Shown: positions 31,303-40,173, numbered from the stretch's first letter. The stretch is 64,000 nucleotides of DNA from Lautropia sp. SCN 69-89 (GCA_001724855.1 MEED01000012.1:186001-250000), one strand, 5' to 3'. Program-made: numbers and translations. The notes: generated from the sequence alone by a model not told the origin.

Positions 31303-32485
31303 CGCGCCGGCTGCGCGTGCGCAGCACGGTGCCGGCCATCCACGCCAGTGCCAGCAGCGCCCACGCGGCTCCGGCGCCGAAGGCCGCCGCGCTGCCGTAG
31401 CGCAGCCACAGCCAGCCGGCGGCGGCACCGCTGGCAAGCTGGAACACGCCGGTGACGAAGTGGAACACGCCGAAGGCCGTCGCCCGAACGGCCTGCGGCG
31501 CCACCGCGGCCACCGCGGCCGACAGCCCACCCTGCGACAAACCCATGTGCAGGCCCCACAGGCCGGCGCCCACCCACAGGCCGACGCTGCCCGCAAGCCA
31601 CGCAAGCGCGAGCTGCGCCACCACCAGCGCCGCGAGCGATGCGGCCAGCAGCGCGCCCCGGCCGTGGCGCGCCCCGAGCAGGCCAGCCGGGTACGCGACC
31701 GCCGAATAGACCGCGCTCATCACGATCATCACCATCGGGATCCACGGCAACGGCAGGCCGATCTCCTGCGCGCGCAGCACCAGGAACGCCTCGGACAGGC
31801 GCGCCATCGCGAATAGCGCCGCCATGACGATCAGCCGCCAGAACGCCGCCGGCAGGGCGGCGGCCCCTGCCAGGCGAATCGCGGCGCCGCGCTCGCGCGC
31901 GCCAACGGTCTCGGGCTCCTCGATGCCGGCGACGATCAGGATCAGGCACGCGAACGCGGGCACGACCGCTACCCACAGCACTGCTCGCAGGTCGTTGGCC
32001 CACAGCCAGAGGAACAGCATCGCCAGCAGCGGGCCGACGAATGCGCCGACCGTGTCGAGCGCCTGGCGCAGCCCGTAGGCGGCGTCGCGCAACGCCGGCG
32101 GCGTCACGTCGGCCACCAGCGCATCGCGTGGCGCACCGCGTATGCCCTTGCCGACCCGGTCGGCAAAGCGCGCGGCGACCACGCCGGTCACTCCCTCGGC
32201 AAGCGGGAACAACGGCTTGGTGAGCGCAGACAGGCCATAGCCGAGCAGCACCAGCGGCTTGCGCCGCGCGACACGGTCGGAGACGAATCCCGAGAACACC
32301 TTCGAGATCGAAGCCGTCGCCTCGGCGATGCCTTCGACGACGCCGACGGCGAGCGCCGACAGGCCGAGCACCGCGGTCATGTAGACCGGCAGCACCGCGT
32401 GGATCAGCTCCGACGACATGTCCATCAGCAGGCTCACGCCGCCGAGGACCCAGACGGTGCGGGGAATGCGGCGGGAACTGTCCAT
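31295..32485 (-). CDS. MFS transporter
   Basis: A 396-residue major-facilitator protein with twelve hydrophobic segments. Loop 2-3 shows GFVSDRVARRKPLVLLGYGL, an MFS signature-A variant, and RVGKGIRGAPRDALVADVTP lies in the region before the central loop, as in a group of uncharacterised proteobacterial MFS carriers. The substrate is unknown. Its final 8 bases overlap the end of the convergent CsoR-family gene. Start chosen at MDSSRRIPRTVW; the frame is open further upstream without family sequence. Confidence 0.88.
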   Translation of the reverse strand: MDSSRRIPRTVWVLGGVSLLMDMSSELIHAVLPVYMTAVLGLSALAVGVVEGIAEATASISKVFSGFVSDRVARRKPLVLLGYGLSALTKPLFPLAEGVTGVVAARFADRVGKGIRGAPRDALVADVTPPALRDAAYGLRQALDTVGAFVGPLLAMLFLWLWANDLRAVLWVAVVPAFACLILIVAGIEEPETVGARERGAAIRLAGAAALPAAFWRLIVMAALFAMARLSEAFLVLRAQEIGLPLPWIPMVMIVMSAVYSAVAYPAGLLGARHGRGALLAASLAALVVAQLALAWLAGSVGLWVGAGLWGLHMGLSQGGLSAAVAAVAPQAVRATAFGVFHFVTGVFQLASGAAAGWLWLRYGSAAAFGAGAAWALLALAWMAGTVLRTRSRRAT

Positions 32486-32581
32486 GGCGGGCGGTGCTCC
32501 GGTCGTGCTGCGCGACTTCGCGATGCTACCGTCTGGCCGTCGCTCGCCGGCAGGCCGCCTGCGTCGCGACCGTGACGCTCG

Positions 32582-32590
32582 TGCTATGGT
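32582..32590 (+). promoter_or_regulatory. Candidate extended -10 element for the cardiolipin synthase gene
   Basis: TGCTATGGT, an extended -10-like sequence (TGn plus TATGGT), is 30 bases before the chosen ATG in the 135-base divergent gap between the MFS and cardiolipin synthase genes. No convincing -35 box is seen. Weak, by-eye prediction. Confidence 0.28.
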
Positions 32591-32620
32591 TGGCCGCGCC
32601 GACTCTGCGTGCACGCCGCC

Positions 32621-34009
32621 ATGCACTGGCCCTTCTCGCTGTCACCCCTCGAGCACGGCGCCTTCGTCTTCGTGGGGCTGCTGGTCTACGTGATGGTGAC
32701 CCGCATCGGCAAGCAGCATCGGCATCCGTCGGCGGCGATCGCCTGGGTCATGTCGATCGCGCTGCTGCCTTATCTGGGCATCCCGCTCTTCCTGGCCTTC
32801 GGCACGCGCAAGCTTCTGCGCGCGCGCCGTCCCGCGCCGGCGCGAGCCCCCGCTGCCGGCGGCACCGCCGGGCCCGACTGGGCCCTTACGCTGCTGGCCG
32901 CGCTCGACGTGCCGCAGCCGGTGCGCAACGTCTCGATCGACTTCTGCGCCGACGGCGAGGTTGCGCTGCGCGAGCTGCTCGCGCTGGTCGACGGAGCCCG
33001 CGAGCGCATCGACCTGTGTACGTACGTGCTGGCCGACGACGCGGTGGGCGCGCAGGTGTCGGCCGCGCTGGCGCGCGCGGCCGGTCGCGGCGTGCAGGTG
33101 CGCGTGCTGCTCGACGCGATCGGCGGGCTGCGCGCCTCCAGGCGCCTGGCGAGCGCGCTGCGCGCCGCGGGCGTTCAGGTGCGCTGGTTCATGCCGGTGG
33201 TGCGCAATCCGGTGCGCGGGCGCACCAACCTGCGCAACCACCGCAAGCTCGCGGCGGCCGATGGCCGTTGCGTCTGGAGCGGCGGGCGCAACCTGGCGGC
33301 CGAGTATTTTCTCGACCTGCCCGGACGTCCGGCCTGGCGCGACCTGAGCTTCGTCGTCTGCGGACCGCTCGCCGCGCAGGCGCACGAGACCTTCGAGCAC
33401 GACTGGGCCGATGCGCGAGGCAAGCCGCCGCGCGCAGCGCCGACGATGATTGCGCCGTCCGGCGTCGATGGAGGCGCCTGCGCGCAACTGGTGCCGAGCG
33501 GCCCCGACCACGCCGACGACACGGTGCACGCGCTGTTGCTGGCTGCCGCGTATCACGCGCGGACGCGGATCCTCGCGGTCACGCCGTACTTCATTCCCGA
33601 CGACGCGCTGCTCGCCGCCTGGTGCATCGCGTGTCGCCGCGGGGTGCAATTGACGCTGGTCGTGCCCGCGCGCTCGAACCACTGGATGGCCGATTGGGCG
33701 CGCGAGCGCGCATTGCGCGCGCTGGCCGCTGCCGGCGCCCAGGTGATGCTGTGTCCCGGGATGATCCACGCGAAGGCGGTGGTCGTCGACCGGGCGCTGG
33801 CGCTGTGCGGTTCGGCCAACCTCGACGGACGCAGCCTGTTCGTGAACTTCGAGCTGATGACCGCCTTCTACGGCGCCGAAGAGATCGCGTGGCTCGCCGA
33901 GTGGATCGAGGCGCAGGCACGGCAATCGGCGGCCTACGAGGCGCGCGCGCCGTCGTGGGGGCGCGACGTGCTCGAAGGCATCGTTCGGTCGGTGGGGTTC
34001 CAGCTCTGA
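32621..34009 (+). CDS. Cardiolipin synthase / phospholipase-D family protein
   Basis: A 462-residue PLD-superfamily enzyme, most like bacterial cardiolipin synthases, which condense two phosphatidylglycerols. Two N-terminal membrane segments (about 12-27 and 38-60) are followed by both HKD motifs: NHRKLAAAD (His207, Lys209, Asp214) and IHAKAVVVD (His383, Lys385, Asp390), each with the trailing Gly-x-x-Asn (SGGRN, CGSANLDGRS). All catalytic residues are present. An in-frame GTG twelve bases upstream is an alternative start. Which Cls type (A, B or C) it resembles cannot be settled; the two N-terminal spans favour ClsA-like. Confidence 0.87.
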   Translation: MHWPFSLSPLEHGAFVFVGLLVYVMVTRIGKQHRHPSAAIAWVMSIALLPYLGIPLFLAFGTRKLLRARRPAPARAPAAGGTAGPDWALTLLAALDVPQPVRNVSIDFCADGEVALRELLALVDGARERIDLCTYVLADDAVGAQVSAALARAAGRGVQVRVLLDAIGGLRASRRLASALRAAGVQVRWFMPVVRNPVRGRTNLRNHRKLAAADGRCVWSGGRNLAAEYFLDLPGRPAWRDLSFVVCGPLAAQAHETFEHDWADARGKPPRAAPTMIAPSGVDGGACAQLVPSGPDHADDTVHALLLAAAYHARTRILAVTPYFIPDDALLAAWCIACRRGVQLTLVVPARSNHWMADWARERALRALAAAGAQVMLCPGMIHAKAVVVDRALALCGSANLDGRSLFVNFELMTAFYGAEEIAWLAEWIEAQARQSAAYEARAPSWGRDVLEGIVRSVGFQL

Positions 34010-34018
34010 CGGGTTGCG

Positions 34019-34480
34019 TCAGTTCGCCAGCCTGCCGAGCGTCGCGACCGCGATCGTCAGGAAGCCGAGCACGAGGTTCAGCACGACGAGGCGGCGGATC
34101 GCATCGAGCGTGGCGGCGGCCTTCGGCCATTCGGCTGCCGCGACCGCGCCGCGCATCCGCGGATGCAGCCTGAGCGCGATGACCGCGAACACCAGCGTCA
34201 TCACCGCGGCGATGGCGGCCATCAGGTTCCACGACATCGGCGGCCGGCCGCCCGAGGACGCCATGGCCGCGAACATCGCCAGCCCGCTGCCCCAGAGCAA
34301 CAGCAGCGACACGGCCACCAGTGTGAAGAATCGCCCGAGCGCTGCGCTCATCAGCGGCAGGCGCTGCGGCGGCTGCAGTGTCGCGAGCGCGGCCGGCCGC
34401 AGGCAGAAGTGCGCGAACACCATGCCGCCGATCCAGACGACGACTGCGGCGACATGCAGGAACAGCCAGAGTTCGGTCAT
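34019..34480 (-). CDS. CopD-like four-helix membrane protein
   Basis: A 153-residue protein with four membrane segments, starting MTELWLFLHVAAVVVWIGGMVF, the pattern of CopD/DUF2269-type proteins in which the helix-1 His may bind heme or copper. No copper-resistance genes adjoin it. It is the last gene on the minus strand after the catabolic cluster, 24 bases downstream of a small unknown gene, and could be co-transcribed with it. Its stop lies 9 bases from the convergent cardiolipin synthase gene. An upstream in-frame ATG eight codons earlier is less likely. Confidence 0.75.
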   Translation of the reverse strand: MTELWLFLHVAAVVVWIGGMVFAHFCLRPAALATLQPPQRLPLMSAALGRFFTLVAVSLLLLWGSGLAMFAAMASSGGRPPMSWNLMAAIAAVMTLVFAVIALRLHPRMRGAVAAAEWPKAAATLDAIRRLVVLNLVLGFLTIAVATLGRLAN

Positions 34481-34504
34481 CGTCGAATGCTCCGCGCGGC
34501 GCAC

Positions 34505-34906
34505 TCAATGCGCAATCGGGCTTCCGGCCTCGCGCCGCCAGGCGCGATGCCGGTCGAAGTAGTCCGCGCACAGGTAGCGCCGCCAGGCGCCCGTCTCGTG
34601 CGCGACCGGCCGCACCGCATCGGCGATCGCCTGCACGACGGCAGCCGGCACCTCGGCGTCGGGCGGCTCGAGCGCCGAGACGACGACGCGATCGCCTTCG
34701 GCAGCGCCGGCGTCGAAGGCTGCCCGCAGCACGAGGCCGGCCTGCGCGATGCCCGGAGAGCGCAGCGCTTCGCGGTATGCGGCGATGCGCTCGTCGAAAT
34801 AGGCGAGCGCATCCCAGTCGTCATCGGCCACCGGCGGGTGCTCGCGCGCGAAGCCCGCGCGGATGCCGGCGACGTCGATCGAGATGCGTACCAGGATGAC
34901 GGGCAC
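34505..34906 (-). CDS. Hypothetical protein, small member of the MarR-controlled cluster
   Basis: A 133-residue soluble protein that I do not recognise. It starts MPVILVRISIDVAGIRAGF and is predicted to be mixed alpha/beta. The second half has acidic and aromatic content (GAWRRYLCADYFDRHRAWRRE). There is no signal peptide or membrane segment. It follows the zinc-ribbon MaoC gene by 31 bases in the same direction, so it is likely the fifth gene of the ligase-reductase-hydratase operon. Function unknown. Confidence 0.6.
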   Translation of the reverse strand: MPVILVRISIDVAGIRAGFAREHPPVADDDWDALAYFDERIAAYREALRSPGIAQAGLVLRAAFDAGAAEGDRVVVSALEPPDAEVPAAVVQAIADAVRPVAHETGAWRRYLCADYFDRHRAWRREAGSPIAH

Positions 34907-34937
34907 GATGCGCTCCTGCGGCAGCTGGCGCGGCGGC

Positions 34938-35600
34938 TCAGGTGGTAACCGGCCTGCGCGCGATCATGTTGACCGCGCGCATCGTCATCACCGGCTCGTG
35001 GCGCTGGTTGAGCACCTCGATCAGCGAGCGCACCACGCCGCGGTCGGGCTTCGAGGTGGAAGCGCGCGCCTCCTCGACCGTGACCCGCACGGACAGCGTG
35101 TCGCCGGGGCGCACCGGCTGCAGCCAGCGCAGCTCGTCGAGGCCGGGCGAAGCCAGGCTCGACGCCGGCGACAGGTAGTTCAGCGCGTACAGCCGCATCA
35201 TCAGGCTGCCGGTGTGCCAGCCGCTGGCGATGATGCCGCCGAACGGCCCGCGCGAAGCGATCGCCGGATCGGTGTGGATCGGTTGCGGATCGAAGCGGCG
35301 CGCGAATTCGAGCACCTCTTCTTCGCTCACCGTTGCGGTGCCCAGCTCGTGCACCGCCCCGGGCACATAGTCTTCGAACCAGCGCTCGGCCATTTGTCGC
35401 TCCTTGCCGTCGTCGTTGGGACGGATGCCGGTGCGTTCGTGAAACGCGCGCAGCGCCGCCTGGTAGGCCTCGATGTCCTGCGGCGGCACCGGCTCGCCGC
35501 ATTCGTAGCAGGCGCCGGTCATGCGGTCGAACCAGCGGCAGCCGCAGGCGTTGCACGCGAGTTCGGGGGCGCCGGCGGGGTTTTCGAAGATCACCGGCAA
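34938..35600 (-). CDS. Zinc-ribbon plus MaoC-type hydratase protein
   Basis: A 220-residue protein with two parts. Residues 1-40 carry a rubredoxin-like zinc ribbon (Cys16, Cys19, Cys31, Cys34, with an extra Cys21). Residues 70-220 are a MaoC hotdog domain with the (R)-enoyl-CoA hydratase motif [10 protein letters not shown] (Asp104, His109) and [15 protein letters not shown]. The fusion recalls DUF35-type ribbons that accompany acyl-CoA enzymes. An internal ATG at residue 70, exactly where free-standing MaoC proteins begin, has a perfect AAGGAG six bases upstream, so a shorter product is likely also made. It overlaps the preceding gene by 10 bases. Confidence 0.8.
   Translation of the reverse strand: MPVIFENPAGAPELACNACGCRWFDRMTGACYECGEPVPPQDIEAYQAALRAFHERTGIRPNDDGKERQMAERWFEDYVPGAVHELGTATVSEEEVLEFARRFDPQPIHTDPAIASRGPFGGIIASGWHTGSLMMRLYALNYLSPASSLASPGLDELRWLQPVRPGDTLSVRVTVEEARASTSKPDRGVVRSLIEVLNQRHEPVMTMRAVNMIARRPVTT
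35391..35405 (-). promoter_or_regulatory. Internal ribosome-binding site and ATG within the zinc-ribbon MaoC gene
   Basis: On the minus strand AAGGAG is followed after six bases by an in-frame ATG (codon 70). The protein from this ATG starts [12 protein letters not shown], the normal start of single-domain MaoC proteins. This is the best Shine-Dalgarno match seen in the cluster and could give a ribbon-less MaoC isoform. Confidence 0.6.
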
Positions 35601-36046
35601 GCTCCCATGAACGCCAGGCCGAGCGTCTCGAGGAAATCCTCGTAGCCGTCGTCGAGCAGCTGCGACTTCGGCGCGAGCACGTACAGCAGCATGCCGCCCT
35701 GGCGAAGCTGCAGCTTCATCTGCCCGAGCGCGTTGTCGTGCAGCCGCTCGTGCACCGCAGCGAGAGCCCCCGGCTCGGCCACGAACAGCACTGCAACGCC
35801 GCGATCGGCGAAGCCGCCGTAGCGGCGTCGCTCCACGTGCATCAGACCGTCGCGCCGCGTCCAGGCGAGCATCTCGCCGTCACCTGCGTCGGCGACCGCA
35901 CGTGGCACGATGCCGACCGCACCGCCGTCGATCCAGGCCTCGAACAGCCGCGCCTCGCGCGCGAGCAGTGCCTGCCAGCCCGGCAGGTCGGCCCAGGCCG
36001 CGACCTCGCAGGCGGCTTCAGATGCGGGCGCCGAGACGGAAGCCAT
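35591..36046 (-). CDS. Hypothetical protein within the catabolic operon
   Basis: A 151-residue soluble protein of unknown function. It has an Ala-rich start, a central [21 protein letters not shown], a basic [17 protein letters not shown] and a terminal [20 protein letters not shown]. No known motif, signal peptide or membrane segment is visible. It overlaps the reductase gene by 29 bases at its start and the zinc-ribbon MaoC gene by 10 bases at its end, so it is translated as part of the operon. This coupling argues for a role with those acyl-CoA enzymes. Confidence 0.65.
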   Translation of the reverse strand: MASVSAPASEAACEVAAWADLPGWQALLAREARLFEAWIDGGAVGIVPRAVADAGDGEMLAWTRRDGLMHVERRRYGGFADRGVAVLFVAEPGALAAVHERLHDNALGQMKLQLRQGGMLLYVLAPKSQLLDDGYEDFLETLGLAFMGACR

Positions 36047-37979
36047 CGTGGATCGCTTGAGTGAGCCCGCGCGGTACCAGCGAGTCGCCGCAGCCGTGCA
36101 GTTCGTCGATCATCCATTCGAGCTCGTGGAACAGCTCCTGGTTCGGGCGGCGCGCGACCGCCGCGATGACGGTGTCGGCTGGCAGGAACTCCTCCTCGCC
36201 TTGCGCGTTGCGGATCTTCACCCCGCCGTCGCCGATCGCGAGCACCTTCGCGCTGGTGCGCGTGGGGATGCCCAGTTCCTCGATCCACGCCGTGTGCCGC
36301 CACTTGAACGACGGCATCACGTCGCCGGCGATGCGCTTGTCGCCGTCGACGACCGTGACCTCGCGCCCGTGGTTCTGCCTGAGCGATTCGGCCAGCGTCA
36401 GCCCGATCTTGCCGCCGCCGAGCACGACGACGCGCTGCCCCGTCTGGACCTTTTCGGCCGCCACGTCGAGCGCGTCGACCAGCAGCCCCGGTTGCGTGCA
36501 CTCGGGCAGCAGCATCGCGTCGATGCGCGCGCCGGTGGCCACCACCGCAACGTCGAACTGATGCAGCATCGAGCGCATCGCCTTCGGGTCGATCGTCGTG
36601 TTCAGGCGCACCTCGATGTTCAGCGCCTCGGCCATGTTGCGGTAGTACGCGACGACGCTCGTCAGGTCGTCGCTGTTGGCAAGGTCATTCTTCGCGTACC
36701 CGGCGAGTGCGCCGCCGATGGCCGGGCCGCGATCGAAGACGACGACGTCGTGGCCGCGCCGCCTGGCGGTGATCGCGCACTCCATGCCCGACGGGCCGGC
36801 GCCGATCACCATGATCTTCTTGGGCGCCGGCGCCGGCGTGATCTGGTAGGCCGGGTCGTACTCGTGGCCCAGTTGCGGATTCATCGTGCAGGTGTAGGGC
36901 AGGTCGCGGAACAGCCGCGACAGGCAGTTCAGCGATCCGATGCAGCGCTTGACCTCGCCCATCCGACCGGCCTGCGCCTTGCGCACGAGATCGGGGTCGG
37001 CCAGCATCGGGCGGCAGACCTCCCAGAAGTCGAACTCGCCGTCCTCGATGCACTGGTTGGCCATGGCCGGGTCGGGCAACCGGTTGCCGAACGCGATCGG
37101 CGTATCGGGCAGCAGCTTCTTCGCGCGCGCGGCGAGCCTTCTCCAGTGGCCAGGCGGCACGTCGCGGCCGATCGAGGACTCGGGCGCCTCCTGCCAGCCG
37201 ACGGTGACGCTGATCATGTCGACGCCGTGCTCGGCGGCCAGCGCCATCAGCTCGAAGCACTCGTCCTCGGTGTTGCCGCCCCAGCGGTCCATCAATTCGT
37301 TTCCGTTCAGCCGCACCACGAGCGGCGCGTCGCCCTGCACCTGCTTGATCGCGTCGATCAGCTCGCACATGAAGCGGCCGCGGTTCTTCACCGAGCCGCC
37401 GTACTCGTCGGTGCGACGGTTGGTGAACTTCGAGTTGAAGGTCGCCAGCAGGTAGCCCATGAAGCTCGTGACCTCGGTACCGTCGAAGCCGGCCCGCAAC
37501 GCGCGCTTCGCGGCGTCGGCGTGCTGCCGGATCGTGACCTTGATCTGTTCCTTCGTGATCTCGCGCGGCGGGCGGAAATGCGGCAGCGTCTGCGGAACGA
37601 TCGACGGTTGCAGGCAGTAACCGAGGTCGATGCCGCCGTAGCGCCCGGCGTGCAGGATCTGCTGGATGGCGATCGCGCCGGCCTCGTGAATGTAGCCGGC
37701 GATCTTCTCGAACTCGGGAATGAACCTGTCGTCGTGGATCGCAACCTGCCGGAAATAGGCCTTGCCTTCGCCCAGTGGATCGGGGTAGGCGCCCTGGTTG
37801 GTGATGATTCCGCAGCCGGTCTTCGCGATCACCTGCGTGCGCCCGAGTTCGCGCACCGTGATCGTGCCGTCGCGGTTGTTGTAGTTCGACACGCAGCACG
37901 AGCCGTACTTGATGCGGTTGCGGCTGTGCAGCTTGCCCCATGTGGCGGGCTCGAACAGTCGGCTCAGGCTCTGGGTCAT
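36018..37979 (-). CDS. FMN/FAD/iron-sulfur oxidoreductase (2,4-dienoyl-CoA reductase / TMADH family)
   Basis: A 653-residue protein with an N-terminal FMN-binding old-yellow-enzyme barrel (about 1-345; HAGRYGGIDLG, FDGTEVTSFMGYLLATF, NRRTDEYGGSVKNR), a linker that normally binds a 4Fe-4S cluster, and a C-terminal FAD/NAD(P) module (KKIMVIGAGPSGMECA, VVVLGGGKIGLTLAE). Relatives reduce dienoyl-CoAs or dehydrogenate amines. The cluster motif reads CIGSLNC...C (Cys346, Cys352, Cys364): Ser349 replaces the second of four expected Cys ligands. The ATG overlaps the ligase stop by four bases. It probably acts on a CoA thioester made by the ligase. Confidence 0.85.
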   Translation of the reverse strand: MTQSLSRLFEPATWGKLHSRNRIKYGSCCVSNYNNRDGTITVRELGRTQVIAKTGCGIITNQGAYPDPLGEGKAYFRQVAIHDDRFIPEFEKIAGYIHEAGAIAIQQILHAGRYGGIDLGYCLQPSIVPQTLPHFRPPREITKEQIKVTIRQHADAAKRALRAGFDGTEVTSFMGYLLATFNSKFTNRRTDEYGGSVKNRGRFMCELIDAIKQVQGDAPLVVRLNGNELMDRWGGNTEDECFELMALAAEHGVDMISVTVGWQEAPESSIGRDVPPGHWRRLAARAKKLLPDTPIAFGNRLPDPAMANQCIEDGEFDFWEVCRPMLADPDLVRKAQAGRMGEVKRCIGSLNCLSRLFRDLPYTCTMNPQLGHEYDPAYQITPAPAPKKIMVIGAGPSGMECAITARRRGHDVVVFDRGPAIGGALAGYAKNDLANSDDLTSVVAYYRNMAEALNIEVRLNTTIDPKAMRSMLHQFDVAVVATGARIDAMLLPECTQPGLLVDALDVAAEKVQTGQRVVVLGGGKIGLTLAESLRQNHGREVTVVDGDKRIAGDVMPSFKWRHTAWIEELGIPTRTSAKVLAIGDGGVKIRNAQGEEEFLPADTVIAAVARRPNQELFHELEWMIDELHGCGDSLVPRGLTQAIHDGFRLGARI

Positions 37980-39640
37980 CGCGGTTTTCCTTGTCTTTGA
38001 TCTTCGACCGCAGCCTCGCTGGCGAGGGTCGCGGCGATGCGTTCGCGCAGCTCGCGGCGCAGGATCTTGCCGGCCGGGCTGACGGGGAAGCGCTCGATGA
38101 TCTCGAGGCGCTCGGGAAGCTTGAATCGGGCGATGCGTTGCGCGAGCAGGAAGCTGCACAGCTCATCGAGCGAGAGTGTGTGGCCCGGTTCGAGCACGAC
38201 GAAGGCGCAGGCCTTCTCGCCGAACACCGGGTCGGGCATCGCGACCACGCAGCAGCCGTCGACCGCCGGGTGCTGGAAGATCAGGTTCTCGATCTCGTCG
38301 CTGCTGATCTTTTCGCCGCCGCGGTTGATCAGGTCTTTCCTGCGGCCTTCGGTGAACAGGTAGCGGCCCGACTTGCGCACCACGTCGCCCATCCGGTAGA
38401 AGCCGTCGGGCGTGAAGGCGGCGGCATTGATCTGCGGCGCGTCGTAGTAGCCGCGGATCGTGTAGGGGCCGCGGGTGAGCAATTCGCCGGCCTCGCCGTC
38501 GGGCAATTCGTTGCCGTCGAGGTCGACCACCTTCAGTTCGTCCTCGTTGCAGACCGGCGTGCCCGAGCTCTCCATCAGCAGCTCGTCGGGGGCGTCGAGC
38601 GGGACGATGTTGATCAGGCCTTCGGCGGTGCCGTAGATTTCCTGCGGGGTACAGCCCCACTGCTCGCGCACGCGCCGGCGCAGTTCGGGCGCCAGCCGCG
38701 CGCCGCCGTTCTGCACGATTCTCAGCGAACCCAGGTCGTGCCGCGACGGGACCTCGGAGTTCAGCCACGCGGTAACCAGCGGCACTGCAGCCGGCACCAG
38801 CGTGACCCGATGACGCTCGATCAACGGAAACACCACTTCGGCCGCATGGCCGGGTGCGAGGACGACCGTGCCTCCTGACGCGAAGCAGGCCAGGATGCCG
38901 GGGCTGGCGAGGTTGTAGTTGTGACCGAGCGGCAGGATCGCCAGCATGACGGTGGACTCGTCGATGCGCGCGACGCGGCCCGATGCCTTCGCATTGAGCA
39001 CGTAGTCGTTGTGCGTGCGCGGGATCAGCTTCGGCAGCGCGGTGGTGCCGCCCGACAGCAGCATCAGCGCGACCTCGCCGGGGTCCGGCTGCGGCGGCGC
39101 GCCGGCCTCGGGCGCCGCGGGGTCGTGCAGCAACTGCGTGAGCGAGACCTGGCCGGGCAGCGCCTCGCCGACCACGAACACCTGCTCGAGCGTCGGACAT
39201 TCGGGGCGCAGCTCTTCGGCCATCTGCCGATGGTCGAAGTTGCGCGCGCGCGCAGGCACGAACAGTGCGCGTGCCCGGGCGTGCCGGACGAAGTGCCCCA
39301 GTTCGGCATGGCGGTGCGGCGCCAGCGCCATGACCGGAATGACGCCGATGCGAACGAGCGCGAAGAACGTGAGCACGAACTCGGGGACGTTGTGGATCTG
39401 CATGACCACGCGGTCGAGCGGGCGCAGGCCGGCGGCCGCGAGCCGCCGCGCGAGGCGCTCGCTGTCGGCCAGCAACTCGCGGTAGGCGATGCGCCTTTCT
39501 TCGTGCACCAGCGCGAGCTTGTCGGGCAGCCGCTTCGCGGTCTGCTCGAGCATTTGCCACAACGTGATGTCTTCCCACAGGCCGAGACGCCGCCAACGGG
39601 CGGCGTCTTCATCGGGCCAGGGGATGCAGCCTGCCAGCAT
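37976..39640 (-). CDS. Aryl-acid AMP ligase (EntE/DhbE-like), possible aryl-CoA ligase
   Basis: A 554-residue ANL-family adenylate-forming enzyme. The phosphate loop reads LLSGGTTALPKLIPRTHNDY, almost as in 2,3-dihydroxybenzoate-AMP ligases. The aryl pocket LGHNYNLASPG keeps the Asn-Tyr and the Ser (Asn241, Tyr242, Ser246) that in EntE/DhbE contact the carboxylate and 2-hydroxyl group. YGTAEG, GELLTRGPYTIRGYY and the terminal lysine motif SPAGKILRRELRE are intact. An ortho-hydroxy (or amino) benzoate is therefore a reasonable substrate. No carrier protein is nearby, so CoA is the likely acceptor (inference). First gene of the five-gene operon; a MarR-type operator lies 72 bases upstream. Confidence 0.85.
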   Translation of the reverse strand: MLAGCIPWPDEDAARWRRLGLWEDITLWQMLEQTAKRLPDKLALVHEERRIAYRELLADSERLARRLAAAGLRPLDRVVMQIHNVPEFVLTFFALVRIGVIPVMALAPHRHAELGHFVRHARARALFVPARARNFDHRQMAEELRPECPTLEQVFVVGEALPGQVSLTQLLHDPAAPEAGAPPQPDPGEVALMLLSGGTTALPKLIPRTHNDYVLNAKASGRVARIDESTVMLAILPLGHNYNLASPGILACFASGGTVVLAPGHAAEVVFPLIERHRVTLVPAAVPLVTAWLNSEVPSRHDLGSLRIVQNGGARLAPELRRRVREQWGCTPQEIYGTAEGLINIVPLDAPDELLMESSGTPVCNEDELKVVDLDGNELPDGEAGELLTRGPYTIRGYYDAPQINAAAFTPDGFYRMGDVVRKSGRYLFTEGRRKDLINRGGEKISSDEIENLIFQHPAVDGCCVVAMPDPVFGEKACAFVVLEPGHTLSLDELCSFLLAQRIARFKLPERLEIIERFPVSPAGKILRRELRERIAATLASEAAVEDQRQGKPR

Positions 39641-39711
39641 CGGGGAACCTCGCTTGCGGGACGATCGTCGTGCGATCAGGCCCCGGTCGATGTTACGGGG
39701 AACCCGGTTGC

Positions 39712-39723
39712 TTGCAAGCGCAA
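39712..39723. promoter_or_regulatory. Putative MarR operator in front of the ligase operon
   Basis: TTGCAAGCGCAA, embedded in the palindromic GCTTGCAAGC, lies directly after the marR stop codon and 72 bases before the ligase ATG. Eleven of its 12 bases recur upstream of marR itself. The shared TTGC-N4-GCAA pattern is a typical MarR-dimer site. Confidence 0.65.
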
Positions 39724-40173
39724 TCAATCGGCCGACTTGTCATGCATCAAGACGCCGAGATTTTCGTGGATCTGGGCCAGCAGTCGCTTCAGGATCGCGA
39801 TCTCCGAGTCGCTCATGTCGCGCACGGCGGCCTGCTCGTAGCGCAGCGCGAGCGGCACGATCCGTTCGGTGAGCGCGGCGGCGCGCCGCGTGAGCGACAC
39901 CGCGATCGCCCGCGCGTCACCGTGGCTGCGCGCGCGCCGCACCAGACCTCTTTGCTGCATCTGACCGAGCAGCCGCGACAGGGTCGAGGTTTCGATGGCC
40001 GTCAGTGACGACAGTTCGCCGAGGCGCTGCGGTCCCGCACGGCGCAGCGACGCCATCACCCGCCACATCGGCAGCGTGACGCCGAGGGCGGCAAGTTCAC
40101 GGGAAAACGCGTCGGCGACGCTGCGGGCGGCGCGATTCAGCAGCCAGGGAACGTACTGTGCGAGATCGAGCAC
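39724..40173 (-). CDS. MarR-family transcriptional regulator
   Basis: A 149-residue winged-helix regulator. The DNA-binding region shows LPMWRVMASLRRAGPQRLGELSSLTAIETSTLSRLLGQMQQRGLVRR with the wing HGDARAIAVSLT, and C-terminal helices for dimerisation. MarR proteins that govern aromatic-acid clusters are usually repressors released by the acid or its CoA thioester. A GTG start was chosen since GGAAGG lies five bases upstream and the family sequence (LAQYVPWLLNRAAR) begins there; the longer open frame upstream is not family-like. The matching palindromes before this gene and before the ligase operon imply autoregulation and control of the ligase operon. Confidence 0.9.
   Translation of the reverse strand: MLDLAQYVPWLLNRAARSVADAFSRELAALGVTLPMWRVMASLRRAGPQRLGELSSLTAIETSTLSRLLGQMQQRGLVRRARSHGDARAIAVSLTRRAAALTERIVPLALRYEQAAVRDMSDSEIAILKRLLAQIHENLGVLMHDKSAD

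Noticed and set aside
31295-32485. The MFS gene as a fifth member of the CsoR-regulated efflux system
   Set aside because: It is convergent to the operon, shares only an 8-base tail overlap and has no ATACC-N6-GGTAT site before its start.
34019-34480. Copper-resistance locus suggested by the CopD-like protein and the CsoR-family regulator
   Set aside because: No copC, copA/B, CopZ or multicopper oxidase is present, the two genes are separated by unrelated genes, and the regulator lacks the canonical Cu(I) ligands.
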